A stretch of DNA of 64,000 nucleotides, taken from contig CP027224.1 of NCBI GenBank assembly GCA_002973635.1, positions 3,916,501 to 3,980,500 on the forward strand. Direction: 5' to 3'. Shown here in pieces: positions 1-8,319 of the stretch (positions within the stretch are counted from its first letter, which is position 1; every line of letters starts with the position of its first letter). Source of the DNA: Lysinibacillus sp. B2A1. Its GTDB lineage: Bacteria > Bacillota > Bacilli > Bacillales_A > Planococcaceae. The notes under the pieces are model-generated. The model had not been told where the DNA came from. It made no database searches and saw only the letters and a program-made list of their open reading frames with translations. The position numbers were made by a program, and so were the translations under genes.

Positions 1-720
1 GGCACAAAATTTCGTATAATAGATCAATTGCATTCAAACCGTGATAAGAATACCAAAGTAACAATTGATGGAGAGATTGTAGAATATTACTCATCATATA
101 CATCTAGCTCTGTTCAACAATGGCAAACATTGGTATACGAGAAAAAAAGTTTAACAAATACGAAACATACAGTTTTAATAGAGAAATCGGATGACACTTC
201 TTATTTATCGTTTGATGCTATTGATATTGATGGCATATTGTTAGCTCATGTCGAAGTTGAAAAATCCATCACATTAGACAAAAATAATTTCGAACTATTA
301 GTAGGAAGTCAAGATAAAATAACTGCCACAGTTACTCCTGACAGTGCTAAAGTAATTTGGACAAGCGGTGACGAATCAATTGCAACTGTTGATCAGAATG
401 GTAATGTAACTGCAATTCGTGAAGGTACAGCAATCATTACAGCAACAATAGAAAACACAGATATTTCAGCTACAAGTACAGTTATTGTTAAAAAACCAGA
501 TAATGCATTTTCAAGTGCTATTCTTAGTATTACTTCGGTGAATGGTATTACTAAAGAATATGATGTGACTAACGCTGTTTTAAACAATTATTTAAATTGG
601 TTTGATACTGCACAAGGTACTTCTACATTCAAATTTTCAAAAACAATTTCACCTTATAAAAAGGTAACTGAATATGTCATACACGATAAGATTGCTTCTT
701 TTGAAGTAAGAGAATATTAA
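1..720 (+). CDS. Ig-like (Big_2) domain surface protein, C-terminal part
   Basis: The reading frame is open from base 1, so the gene starts outside the window; the TTG at 28 is only an internal codon. About 239 residues are visible. The first ~75 (GTKFRIID, then a Val/Thr-rich beta segment) look like a carbohydrate-binding or galactose-binding-like beta domain. Residues ~85-165 form a bacterial Ig-like Big_2 domain, with the typical run of TATVTP, VIWTSGDESIATVDQNG and a G-T-A-I-I-T-A motif. The last ~70 residues match nothing I recognise. Such domains occur in secreted or wall-attached proteins; no LPXTG or S-layer anchor is present in this C-terminus. A hairpin terminator follows directly. 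Confidence 0.8.
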   Translation, partial: GTKFRIIDQLHSNRDKNTKVTIDGEIVEYYSSYTSSSVQQWQTLVYEKKSLTNTKHTVLIEKSDDTSYLSFDAIDIDGILLAHVEVEKSITLDKNNFELLVGSQDKITATVTPDSAKVIWTSGDESIATVDQNGNVTAIREGTAIITATIENTDISATSTVIVKKPDNAFSSAILSITSVNGITKEYDVTNAVLNNYLNWFDTAQGTSTFKFSKTISPYKKVTEYVIHDKIASFEVREY

Positions 721-729
721 ACACAATAA

Positions 730-765
730 AGACCGGGCGCTCATTTTTGAAGAGAGTCCTGGTCT
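730..765 (+). terminator. Rho-independent terminator of the Ig-like gene
   Basis: Stem AGACCGGG-CGCTC pairs with GAGAG-TCCTGGTCT, with G-T wobble and a small internal loop, 10 bases after the stop codon. A T-rich stretch follows. Confidence 0.6.
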
Positions 766-903
766 ATTCTATTTTGAAACTTTATTTTATTCTTTGGTCT
801 AGTCAAATTTATGCGGATTTACAACGTTAAGAAATATACACGATTTTATGCAAAGTGAAGAATAGTACGAAAAAATTATTTGCTTATCTTTAATATCTAT
901 TTA

Positions 904-1206
904 TTAAAAAATAGGTCTCATAAAACTTCTTTCATAACTTAAAATGCATTTATTATCTTCTGCAAACTTAAATGCGGCTTGACATTCTTCATCTAATGCC
1001 ATTTTTACTCGGTACTCTTCATATGCTGCTAAACTTGGAAAAGTGAATAAGGCATAAGCAATATTATTAGCCCCCTCATGCGGAAGGAAATAACCATGAT
1101 GATTTCCACCTAGTTTATTTACAAGAGGAATCCACATTTTACCGTATTCTTCAAACTCTTTTGCTTTATAAGGATCAATAATATATTTCAAATAACAAGT
1201 AACCAT
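904..1206 (-). CDS. NIPSNAP family protein
   Basis: A protein of 100 residues, the size of one NIPSNAP (dimeric alpha-beta barrel) domain. The visible pattern is MVTCYLKYIIDPYKAKEFEEY at the start, then W(I)P, GG-HHGYFLP and an F-P-S-L-A-A-YEEYR segment, typical of small bacterial NIPSNAP proteins of unknown substrate. The start at 1206 is chosen because a perfect AGGAGG lies 5-10 bases upstream; the longer frame from 1224 would run through that site. It is a single gene with nothing co-transcribed. Confidence 0.8.
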   Translation of the reverse strand: MVTCYLKYIIDPYKAKEFEEYGKMWIPLVNKLGGNHHGYFLPHEGANNIAYALFTFPSLAAYEEYRVKMALDEECQAAFKFAEDNKCILSYERSFMRPIF

Positions 1207-1389
1207 TTTATACCTCCTAAACATTTTTTTGAATTATATCACATACTTTAACTCCTTTGCACCAAGAATTGTAGTTTACATCGTTACCAAAGCGTTGTTT
1301 TGGAATATTTAAAGCTTTAACCACACTTCACTCTCTCCTAATACTTACTATTATTAATATATTTTTTTACACGTGTTGATTTACCAAAC

Positions 1390-2130
1390 TTATGAAATTT
1401 CAAGATCGTTAAGACCCCCATGAAACATCAAACTTTCTTTCGCCCTGATTCGCCATTCCAGTGGCAGGGCAGCACTAAGAAAGAGGCGTCTGAAACCTTC
1501 GAACGAGAGGGGTTTAGTGTTATTATTCTTCATTCCTTGTGTTTGAAGAAATTTCAAACAAACATAGGCAATAAGAGCTGCGAATAGCTGATCAAATACG
1601 GCATTTTTTGTTGTCCCGAATAGATCAGACACGTTCAAGTTTTGTATAATCCAAGGAAAAAAACTTTCAATTGCCCAACGAGATTTATACAAATTGGCAA
1701 TTTCTTCAGTGGTAATATCCATTAAACTTGTTACGATCCGTATTTCTTTGCCCTCATGATCCGTAAATTGAACGATATGAGGGCGCTTTTTCGTTTGTTT
1801 TTGTGGTAACCCAAGCGTGCAAGTAAAATCAGCTGTCACATTGGAATCGTTGATACGACTACCTTGGAGCGATTTTTAGCGATTTAATTGCACATTGTCT
1901 TTTAAACGCAACACAAAATGTTGATGTTCTTTCAAGTAACAATCTACTTTATCAATAGAGAAGTTGGCTCGGTCACAAACGAGGAAAACCTTTTATCTTC
2001 AAGGAATTCGCCAATGGGATCATCATATTTTAAACCGGTTGTTTCTACAACTTTTAAGGACATCGTGGTTTCATTCGTAAAACTAACATGTAATTTGATT
2101 CCTGAATGTTCACCGTGATATAACCAACAC
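1390..2130 (-). pseudogene. Degraded IS4-family transposase
   Basis: The minus strand encodes a C-terminal DDE transposase segment of 149 residues with the IS4 signature region (YKSRWAIESFFPWIIQ, the Y-(2)-R-(3)-E motif). Upstream the frame continues as KEHQHFVLRLKDNVQLNR, is cut by a TAA near 1880, and shifts frame near 1985 before HGEHSGIKLH. The N-terminal third with the first catalytic Asp is missing. I did not find terminal inverted repeats, so the element is a relic. A second IS4 relic of a similar type lies at 23.6-24.6 kb. Confidence 0.8.
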
Positions 2131-2282
2131 GTCTAATTAAGTAAGGAAAAAATCTCCTCACCGTCCTACCTCTGAGGTTACATCACATTTTTTCTATCAC
2201 AAACTCTCGTACATGTTTTACATTTGTTCCTTTTGTTACATACAAATTTATTCGAAAATCTCTTATTCTAAGCCATACTTAA

Positions 2283-2630
2283 TTAGTTTATGCCAACAAT
2301 TCTTCTCACAACTTTAAATTCACCCTCTATTTCTATCGCCATTATGCTATCAATATCACTTGAAATTTCCTCTCCCTTTATTATATATATATTTACTCCC
2401 GTTTTTAGTCTGTAACCCTCTTCGTGTTTTGTAGGTAAAACTGTTGTTTCTTTTGTTATTTCTCCGATTTTTTCTTCTATCTGATCTTGTGTGATAGGCT
2501 CATTTGTAACAATATAATTATAACCATTCCAATTTAATACAGGTTCAGTAATATTCCTTTGATTAGGATCAGTGCAACCTGCAAACAGAATTACTGTAAT
2601 AAAAAATGACAAAATAAAATATTGTTTCAT
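2283..2630 (-). CDS. Small lipoprotein of unknown function
   Basis: A 115-residue protein. The N-terminus MKQYFILSFFITVILFAGC is a lipoprotein signal with lipobox LFAGC (Cys19), so the mature protein is probably attached to the outer face of the membrane. The rest shows a WNGYNYIVTNEPI stretch and an EIGEITKETTVLPTKHEEGY helix/loop segment seen in small Bacillus lipoproteins of the DUF3221 or similar type; I do not assign the family firmly. AGGAGG stands 8 bases before the ATG. Directly upstream is a broken gene, so it may once have been the second gene of a pair. Confidence 0.7.
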   Translation of the reverse strand: MKQYFILSFFITVILFAGCTDPNQRNITEPVLNWNGYNYIVTNEPITQDQIEEKIGEITKETTVLPTKHEEGYRLKTGVNIYIIKGEEISSDIDSIMAIEIEGEFKVVRRIVGIN

Positions 2631-2690
2631 ATTTTTTATGCCTCCTTATAAAAAAAGATGAAGGTAGTAACCCTCATCTTGGTAATTCTT

Positions 2691-2940
2691 TTATTTATAT
2701 AATATTTTAATATAAGTATCTTTAGCCATAGGATAATTTTTGTAGGTTGTTCCCAAAAGTTTACCAGCAGCGTTATATGTTTCTTCTTTATATTCTCTAA
2801 CAATATATACTCCATAAACAGCCGGACGACTCCATCTATTATAGTCAGCTTTAATAAAAAATCCATTACTAGTAGACGGTTATCCATCAAAACCTGCTGT
2901 ATAGATCTTGCTTGGAGAAGAATCATTGAAAAGTACAGCT
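2691..2940 (-). pseudogene. Remnant of a small secreted-protein gene
   Basis: The annotation-like frame is not the longest open frame. In another minus-strand frame the text reads SKIYTAGFDG, a TAA, then PSTSNGFFIKADYNRWSRP, AVYGVYIVREYKEETYNAAG, KLLGTTYKNYPMAKDTYIK and a stop. The aromatic-rich, beta-strand-like composition is protein-like, while the competing 96-aa frame is an unlikely Leu/Ile-rich sequence. One in-frame stop and no start codon indicate a truncated pseudogene. No family recognised. Confidence 0.5.
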
Positions 2941-3156
2941 TACCAAAATTGAATTTTCATACTTTATGAAATTCTTACACCTCATTTATAGTCAGTCGGA
3001 ATGTAAATTTTAAGATCATACAGGAACAACTAAGTCACTCTGATATAATAATGACAATCACCACATATAGTCATTTAACAAAGTGGATAATGCAAGCGAC
3101 CATTTCGATGATTTAAATGGATCGGTCACTTTTTGGTCACTTGCTTCATTCTTAAC

Positions 3157-4092
3157 TTATTTTTCATCACATAATTCCCGAAAATTACACCCACGACATT
3201 GCCATTTTTCAAGCGTTTGTTCAAAGTCCTCGAGGTCTGCGGGCTCATTCGAAAAAATATCGGCTTGGTACTTTTTCATTTCCAAGACACTGCGCTGAAA
3301 GGTGTACAAAATATTAGCCATATCGATGTCAGTAAATACATATTTCTTTCGTTTTCCCGTTAATAAATATTCGTTATATACCTCGATTTGCTCAAGGGAT
3401 ACACGGTATTTTTGCTGCACATAATAGGCATAGAACGCTAATTGCTGACGGTCATCGTCAGACTCTCTACCTGTCTTCCAATCGACAATCACCCATTTGT
3501 CCGTTAGTTCATCATAGTAATGGAAATCCATTACGACAAAAACTTGGATATCGTCTATTTTCATGGAGCGGAATTGCTCAGGCTCACCAATGCGAAGAGA
3601 GCCTTTTTGTGCCGTGATTTGCTGGAATGTTTCACTCATCAAAAAATGGTGAAAGATAAGCTGTAAACGTTCTTTGTAGTCCTGAACAAGTTCAGGATTC
3701 AGCTTACCGGTATAGTAGATTTCCTGCATCATATAATATTTTGTGGGCTTATGTCTCCATAATTCAAAATTGCGTGTGGAGTCAATAAATGCTGTATTAA
3801 GCTGACCTCGTGCCCAATGTATCAGCTCCTCTACAGTTGGTGCCTCTCTTGTTTGTAAATAATCATTAATCGCCTGCTCGATAAATCGGTGAACAATTTG
3901 CCCAAATAAGATCGGCATGGATTGTAGCTTTTTTAAGCGATAGACCTGTTGATGAAAGGGCTCCACATTATAGCTAAGCCAGCCATTATGTGAAAAATAA
4001 TAGTCATAGCCATATTTTCGTGCACAGCTGGTTAATGTTTTATGCCTTGACAGTGACCATGAAAAACTTGGATATGGTGTGATGTCAAACAG
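3157..4092 (-). CDS. PD-(D/E)XK nuclease-fold protein, probable non-AUG start
   Basis: About 312 residues. The domain reads: FSWSLSRHKTLTSC(A)RKY near the start (the helical entry motif of RecB/Cas4-like nucleases), GQIVHRFIEQ helix, then VVMDFHYYDEL, VIVDWKTG (catalytic D-(x)n-DxK) and a QLAFYAYYVQQKY helix. The C-terminus has CRGCNFRELC, part of a Cys cluster like the Fe-S site of AddB/Cas4 nucleases. The protein motif starts well upstream of the GTG at 3966, so the true start is upstream. No ATG, GTG or TTG exists there. TAAGGAGG (which includes the stop of the upstream permease gene) lies 8 bases before CTG at 4092 and 5 before ATT at 4095. Role in DNA repair is inferred from fold only. 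Confidence 0.7.
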   Translation of the reverse strand: MFDITPYPSFSWSLSRHKTLTSCARKYGYDYYFSHNGWLSYNVEPFHQQVYRLKKLQSMPILFGQIVHRFIEQAINDYLQTREAPTVEELIHWARGQLNTAFIDSTRNFELWRHKPTKYYMMQEIYYTGKLNPELVQDYKERLQLIFHHFLMSETFQQITAQKGSLRIGEPEQFRSMKIDDIQVFVVMDFHYYDELTDKWVIVDWKTGRESDDDRQQLAFYAYYVQQKYRVSLEQIEVYNEYLLTGKRKKYVFTDIDMANILYTFQRSVLEMKKYQADIFSNEPADLEDFEQTLEKWQCRGCNFRELCDEK

Positions 4093-4105
4093 AATAATCG
4101 CCTCC

Positions 4106-4845
4106 TTAGAGCTGTTTCATAAAATCATAGACAAGCTGTATTATTAATACAATGGTTACAACACGTAGCAAAAGCTTTACTTGTTTGGCATTGACCTTTC
4201 GAGCAAGGACAATTCCAATCTGTGCGCCAATAGTTGATCCAATCATTAAAATAAGTGTTAGTGGCCATTCGATTTTTCCTGTCGCTATATACGTAATCGC
4301 TGCGCCAGAGCACATCGCAAAAACACCGACACGTGACAGCCCTACCGCTTTTATATAAGATAGTTTCTCATGTGCATATGTATAAAGTGCCAGTGTACTA
4401 CTTCCTGGACCAAACATTCCATCATAAAAACCAACACCCAGCAGAATTGGACCATTTTTACCATTCATAATAAAGTGTTCTCTTTCGCCAAAATCAGCCC
4501 CACCGATAAATGACATAATCAATGCAAACCCTAATAAAATAATGGCGATAAGCGTCAAGGACTGACTGCTCATTAATGATGCAAATAAGCCTCCAAGTGT
4601 TCCCCCAATCAGCGATACAAGTAAAACGGATCGCATTTCTGCCCAGGCCAACTCTTTTCTTCTATAAATCGTATAAAAACTGGAAAAAGCACTCACCATA
4701 TTAGACACCTTATTAGCGCCAATCGCTGAATGGACAGGTACTCCCATTAACATCATGGTTGGCAGAGTAATCAATCCCCCACCCCGACCAATGTCCCAAT
4801 GACGTTACCAGCAATTCCAATGCTTAAAAATAATAAGTATTCCAT
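4106..4845 (-). pseudogene. TauE/SafE family membrane permease, frameshifted
   Basis: The full gene begins at ATG 4845 (MEYLLFLSIGIAGNVIGTLVG, preceded by AAGAAGGAT) and ends at 4106; total ~246 residues, the normal family size. The frame breaks in a run of five G at 4776-4780, just before the conserved Gly-rich loop; the second frame continues with GGGLITLPTMMLMGV. Six to eight membrane segments are visible (for example VLLVSLIGGTLGGLFASLM and LTLILMIGSTIGAQIGIVL). The family exports sulfite, sulfoacetate or other organic anions; substrate unknown here. It overlaps the RBS of the downstream nuclease gene, so the two are transcriptionally coupled. A single-base error in the G run would restore the gene. 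Confidence 0.75.
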
Positions 4846-4935
4846 GTAATCCTTCTTTCTGTACCACACATGATGTCATTCTATGATACAGTATAACAGA
4901 ATGCTATTTTGAATGACGAAAAACGAGGTGAATCA

Positions 4936-5433
4936 ATGTACGAGCAGCAAAAAACACCTACGCCACGTTTTTGTATGCAACTAACATGGATTATAGGCAC
5001 TATATTTCTTGCGGGTGTTACTGCAACGCTTATCCAATATCATAAGTTGCCAGGTTCTATACCCATTCTACAAAGCTTTACAAGCGAACATGCCCAGTTT
5101 GGTCCAAAAATCGCTATTTTTTACTTACCTTTTATTGCACTTATGCTATTTTTACTGCTACATTACTTAGAGGTCAGGGCTGCATACCCAGTTTTACGTA
5201 AAAATAAACCAACTCTTTCCCATAGTCAGAGACAAAATGGAATTTTGACGTTTTGTCTCATTAAAAATAGTATCTTACTGTACTTTACGTATTCACTTTT
5301 CAACGACTTAACAGTTGCATTAGGCCATGATCGTATTTTACAGCAATGGCATGCCTACCTTTTTCTAGTTTTATTAAGCCTGATATTCATCGTAGGCATC
5401 ATACGTGGTGTTTTACTAGGGAAAAAAATTTAA
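4936..5433 (+). CDS. DUF1648-like membrane protein
   Basis: 165 residues with four hydrophobic segments. After the first membrane helix comes YHKLPGSIP, the Leu-Pro-x-x-Ile-Pro signature of DUF1648 proteins (as in the SdpI immunity/sensor family), then KIAIFYLPFIALMLFLLLHYL. The start at 4936 follows GAGGTG; the TTG at 4909 lacks an RBS. It is divergent from the TauE-like gene with ~90 bases between. Function unknown; related proteins are signal or immunity membrane proteins. Confidence 0.65.
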   Translation: MYEQQKTPTPRFCMQLTWIIGTIFLAGVTATLIQYHKLPGSIPILQSFTSEHAQFGPKIAIFYLPFIALMLFLLLHYLEVRAAYPVLRKNKPTLSHSQRQNGILTFCLIKNSILLYFTYSLFNDLTVALGHDRILQQWHAYLFLVLLSLIFIVGIIRGVLLGKKI

Positions 5434-5444
5434 CAGTTCCATTG

Positions 5445-5489
5445 AAAAAACACCTTCACTGTTGATGGATTTCAACAAAAGGTGTTTTT
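5445..5489. terminator. Bidirectional terminator
   Basis: AAAAAACACCTT pairs with AAGGTGTTTTT, giving A-run and T-run on both sides. It serves the plus-strand membrane protein gene and the minus-strand anti-sigma gene that converge here. Confidence 0.8.
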
Positions 5490-5502
5490 GATATTATAAG
5501 GA

Positions 5503-6372
5503 TTAATAGTTCATAATTACAACAACAAGTGCTACAGTAATAATACTGATTTTTATGGTTTCTACTTTATAGATAGCATAATGCTGGATGTCTCGTTTGA
5601 GGTTATACCAAATGATGACACCATATAAAACAGCGAGCACAAGCATCAAGGGCTTATATAAAGGGCCCACCCAAGTTGCCCAAGCAAAAATACCGAAAGT
5701 TACGGAGAGGAATAATAGTAGCAGCCACCATTTTGGTTTAGGTGGTTTATTATTATCTAATTTATGCCGTTTATAGTAGGAGGCTGAAAATAAATTGACT
5801 ATGATGACCGCAAGGGGCAGGATTAAAAACAAAGGTTTTGTATTTACACTATATAATAATTGAAATACTTCCTCATACATATCTGATGTTCCCACAAAAA
5901 ACTGCCCACTATCAATATTTAGCATGCCTGTATCAGAAATCTGGTAGTGCTCCTCTTGATGATCCCTTACAACGACCACATCTGTAATATAATCACCTAG
6001 CCTACCATCTCTTTCTTCAACATAAGGTGTAAAATCTTGAAAAAAATTATAGACTTTTCTATCATTAACCCTTTCAACAGATGTATACAAGTCAGAACTT
6101 CGAGCAAAGAATTTCCCTTCTTCTCCACCAAAATACTTATAAATCGTTTGAATGGATTGATTAGCACTCTGTGGAAATGAAGAATTTTGTGGTAATAGGA
6201 TTAAAAATAGAGCAATCACAGCCATTGTTAATAGTAAAACGCCTTCCTTCCAAATCGTAAGCCCTTTTTTATTCTTTTGCTGAATACGCTCGTAAATACG
6301 CGACTTTACAGACTGATCCTCTGGTAAATTATTGAGTTTCTTTAGTCGATTGTGTAAATCCAAATTCGTCAC
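5503..6372 (-). CDS. Probable anti-sigma factor, membrane
   Basis: 289 residues. The N-terminal ~40 residues are a charged cytoplasmic segment (LHNRLKKLNNLPEDQSVKSR), followed by a membrane helix (GVLLLTMAVIALFLILLP), an extracytoplasmic domain of ~110 residues and three more membrane helices at the C-terminus. It overlaps the preceding ECF sigma gene by 44 bases, the usual arrangement of a sigma factor and its membrane anti-sigma partner. The N-terminal segment is the likely sigma-binding part. There is no zinc HxxxCxxC motif, so it is not a ZAS-type anti-sigma. Function inferred mainly from context. Confidence 0.6.
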   Translation of the reverse strand: MTNLDLHNRLKKLNNLPEDQSVKSRIYERIQQKNKKGLTIWKEGVLLLTMAVIALFLILLPQNSSFPQSANQSIQTIYKYFGGEEGKFFARSSDLYTSVERVNDRKVYNFFQDFTPYVEERDGRLGDYITDVVVVRDHQEEHYQISDTGMLNIDSGQFFVGTSDMYEEVFQLLYSVNTKPLFLILPLAVIIVNLFSASYYKRHKLDNNKPPKPKWWLLLLFLSVTFGIFAWATWVGPLYKPLMLVLAVLYGVIIWYNLKRDIQHYAIYKVETIKISIITVALVVVIMNY

Positions 6373-6847
6373 CTCCCAATATTTTCTCTAGTTCTTTTAG
6401 TGCATTTCGCTGTGTATTCGCTACTTTAACTGTTGACCATCCTAAAATTTCACAAGTTTCAGCCATTGTCAGTTCCTCAATTTTTCTGTATATCACTACT
6501 TCACGATACGCTGGCTTTAATAATTGGATGGCTTCATAAAGCAGTCGACGTTCTTCAGATTGGACAATCCAGTTATGTGGCACATAATGTGTCTCCAGTT
6601 CCTCATGACTTTTTTGAAATGGCAGCCATTTAATCAACGCCTTTTTTCTATACATATCATAAACAATATTTCGTGCGATTTTTCTGATATACGTACTTAA
6701 AGCAGCTTCGTTTCGAAATTGTCCTTTATAAACCCGAAGAAATGTTTCCTGCGTTAAATCCTCTGCTAAGCTAGGATCTGAAACCATATAATAAATAAAT
6801 TGATAAATGCGTTGAAAATATTGTTCATATAATTCATCAAATTCCAT
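6329..6847 (-). CDS. ECF RNA polymerase sigma factor
   Basis: 172 residues, typical of the extracytoplasmic-function class. Region 2 is at ~1-75 (FDELYEQYFQRIYQFIYYMV, LAEDLTQETFLRVYKG, TYIRKIARNIVYDMYR) and region 4 at ~105-160 (LKPAYREVVIYRKIEELTMA, ETCEILGWSTVKVANTQR helix-turn-helix). It heads a two-gene operon with the overlapping anti-sigma gene. The RBS is AGAGGTG. Such factors usually drive their own promoter; I did not identify a clear ECF-type -35 (AAC) element in the 150 bases upstream. The inducing signal is unknown, probably cell-envelope related. Confidence 0.9.
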   Translation of the reverse strand: MEFDELYEQYFQRIYQFIYYMVSDPSLAEDLTQETFLRVYKGQFRNEAALSTYIRKIARNIVYDMYRKKALIKWLPFQKSHEELETHYVPHNWIVQSEERRLLYEAIQLLKPAYREVVIYRKIEELTMAETCEILGWSTVKVANTQRNALKELEKILGGDEFGFTQSTKETQ

Positions 6848-6959
6848 CTTTTCACCTCTCTTACACCGCTTTCATGCTACATTTTTAAGCTTCACTATAT
6901 TAGACGAAGCAGACAGCCCAATTTGTATATAACCTTTTAGTTCTTTGCAAGAAAAAATA

Positions 6960-6991
6960 AGCTACCTGATGCCAAATAGCGTCAAGTAGCT
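6960..6991 (-). terminator. Terminator of the 207-aa membrane protein gene
   Basis: On the minus strand AGCTACTTGACGC pairs with GGCATCAGGTAGCT and is followed by TATTTTTTC. Confidence 0.75.
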
Positions 6992-7003
6992 TAGAATCTC
7001 TTT

Positions 7004-7627
7004 TTACATATTCTTTTGCATCTCTTTAAATGTATGGGTTAATGTATATTTTTGTACACCTCTTGTCAGATCTATGCTTTCTTGCTGATACTGCTGAAAA
7101 GCGGCTTCATTCTTTATCGTATAAGCATAAATCGCTTCAATCGCTGGCTGCATCCATGGCTGTGTAAGCTTTGCACTTCGCATATCTGCTGTTCGCTCTT
7201 CAAGTGCGGCTATATAACATTTTGCATAGCTTGCTAATGGCTCTTTGTTTATTTTATCAGCTGCATCCTTTGCTTCCTCTAAATTCTCTTCCATAATTGT
7301 CTTTACAAAAATATAATTATTCTTCACTGCTGGCTGCTTATATTTCTGAATAACCAGCTCTAATGAGTGCAGCTGATCTGCCTTTGTTCCATAAGCTACT
7401 GCATAAAGATAGGCAAAAAATGGCTCCTTTTTGCGATCTTTCACTAGCTTATCAACCAACAGCATATTATTTGTTCGATATAAAATATGTATATGTCTAT
7501 ATATTATCGCTAGTACAATCAGCGCAAATATAGCAAGTGAGATTGATAGACGAACTCCTGCCAGTGATAGCGTCATTGCTAATATAATAATAGCCAGATA
7601 AAAAAGGGTAAGTTTTACAAGCTTCAT
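7004..7627 (-). CDS. Membrane protein of unknown function
   Basis: 207 residues. Two adjoining membrane helices at the N-terminus (LVKLTLFYLAIIILAMTLSL and ISLAIFALIVLAIIYRHI) are followed by a ~150-residue cytoplasmic helical domain rich in Lys/Glu and Ala, reminiscent of TPR-like helical repeats (EAKDAADKINKEPLASYAKC). RBS AGGAGG before the ATG. It is the last gene of a five-gene minus-strand run (8192 to 7004) of small proteins, with the next gene upstream ending 9 bases before its ATG. No family recognised. Confidence 0.7.
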   Translation of the reverse strand: MKLVKLTLFYLAIIILAMTLSLAGVRLSISLAIFALIVLAIIYRHIHILYRTNNMLLVDKLVKDRKKEPFFAYLYAVAYGTKADQLHSLELVIQKYKQPAVKNNYIFVKTIMEENLEEAKDAADKINKEPLASYAKCYIAALEERTADMRSAKLTQPWMQPAIEAIYAYTIKNEAAFQQYQQESIDLTRGVQKYTLTHTFKEMQKNM

Positions 7628-7636
7628 ATATTCCTC

Positions 7637-7804
7637 CTACTGTAGTTTCCTTCGCATTTTTCGGGAAAAGATATAGCCAGCGCCAATGAAGAATAAAAGT
7701 GCCATAAACTTCATAATTGGAATGATAAATAACTTACTAATGATAAAGACCACCAAAATATAATAAACGACCATCGCCAGCAAAAATATAGTCAACTTAT
7801 TCAT
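7637..7804 (-). CDS. 55-residue two-helix membrane protein
   Basis: A short gene, ATG at 7804 to TAG at 7637. It begins MNKLTIFLLAMVVYYILVV, continues with ISKLFIIPIMKFMALLFF and ends in a basic tail SRKMRRKLQ. Two membrane helices and a cytoplasmic positive tail are predicted by eye. Its start overlaps the end of the helix-hairpin-helix gene by 8 bases (ATGAATAA) and its stop lies 9 bases before the next ATG, so it is part of the operon. Codon use and tight coupling argue that it is real. Confidence 0.65.
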   Translation of the reverse strand: MNKLTIFLLAMVVYYILVVFIISKLFIIPIMKFMALLFFIGAGYIFSRKMRRKLQ

Positions 7805-7982
7805 CTTGCATCCTACTCTCTTTCATTGCCGCTTCAATAGCAGCCAACGCTTTCGGACCCATCCCATGTAAAGGCTTTAACGTCGATAAATCCACCTTTT
7901 GCAATTGCTCTAATCGTGTATATCCTGCTGTATTTAAAGCTCGTATAGCAGGCTTGGCTACACCCTTCGGCCACTCTGTCAT
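7797..7982 (-). CDS. Small helix-hairpin-helix protein
   Basis: 61 residues forming one domain: PKGVAKPAIRALNTAGYTRL, then a helix and LKPLHGMGPKALAAIEAAM. The G-x-G-P-K-A-L-x-A-I motif is a helix-hairpin-helix, like the C-terminal domain of RNA polymerase alpha or single-HhH Bacillus proteins. Expected to bind DNA non-specifically or to interact with protein. The ATG directly follows the TAA of the upstream membrane-protein gene (TAAATG), so translation is coupled. Confidence 0.75.
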   Translation of the reverse strand: MTEWPKGVAKPAIRALNTAGYTRLEQLQKVDLSTLKPLHGMGPKALAAIEAAMKESRMQDE

Positions 7983-8192
7983 TTATGCTCGCCCCTTCCT
8001 TTTTCGACTGTTAAATAGCTCTGTACCTATAATTCCTATCAATAGTATAACTATAGATGCAACATGATAATCAACAAAAAAAGAAGTAAACGCTATATGA
8101 AAGTAATGGAGTATTACGGTAAGAATACGCCCTCCCATTAAAACTAAACCTATAATCAAGGATGCCTTTACTATTTGTTCGATAAATTTCAT
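7983..8192 (-). CDS. Small membrane protein
   Basis: 69 residues from the ATG at 8192 (RBS AGAGGTG, 6 bases upstream). Two membrane segments, IVKASLIIGLVLMGGRILTV and HVASIVILLIGIIGTELF, then a basic tail NSRKRKGR. First gene of the five-gene run ending at 7004. Function unknown. The longer frame from 8219 lacks an RBS. Confidence 0.6.
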   Translation of the reverse strand: MKFIEQIVKASLIIGLVLMGGRILTVILHYFHIAFTSFFVDYHVASIVILLIGIIGTELFNSRKRKGRA

Positions 8193-8319
8193 TCCTAACA
8201 CCTCTAAGCTATTATGCAATTGATAAGGATGAAATGCAAATTAGCTAGGTGATTAAAGCCTCTAACCGTGTAATACGTCATGTTGTTGACACATCTAAAA
8301 AAATCACCTTACCAAAACG

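Noticed and set aside
2636..2926. 96-residue minus-strand frame
   Set aside because: Composition is Leu/Ile/Lys-rich and unlike protein; the neighbouring frame, with one stop, looks coding and was listed as a pseudogene.
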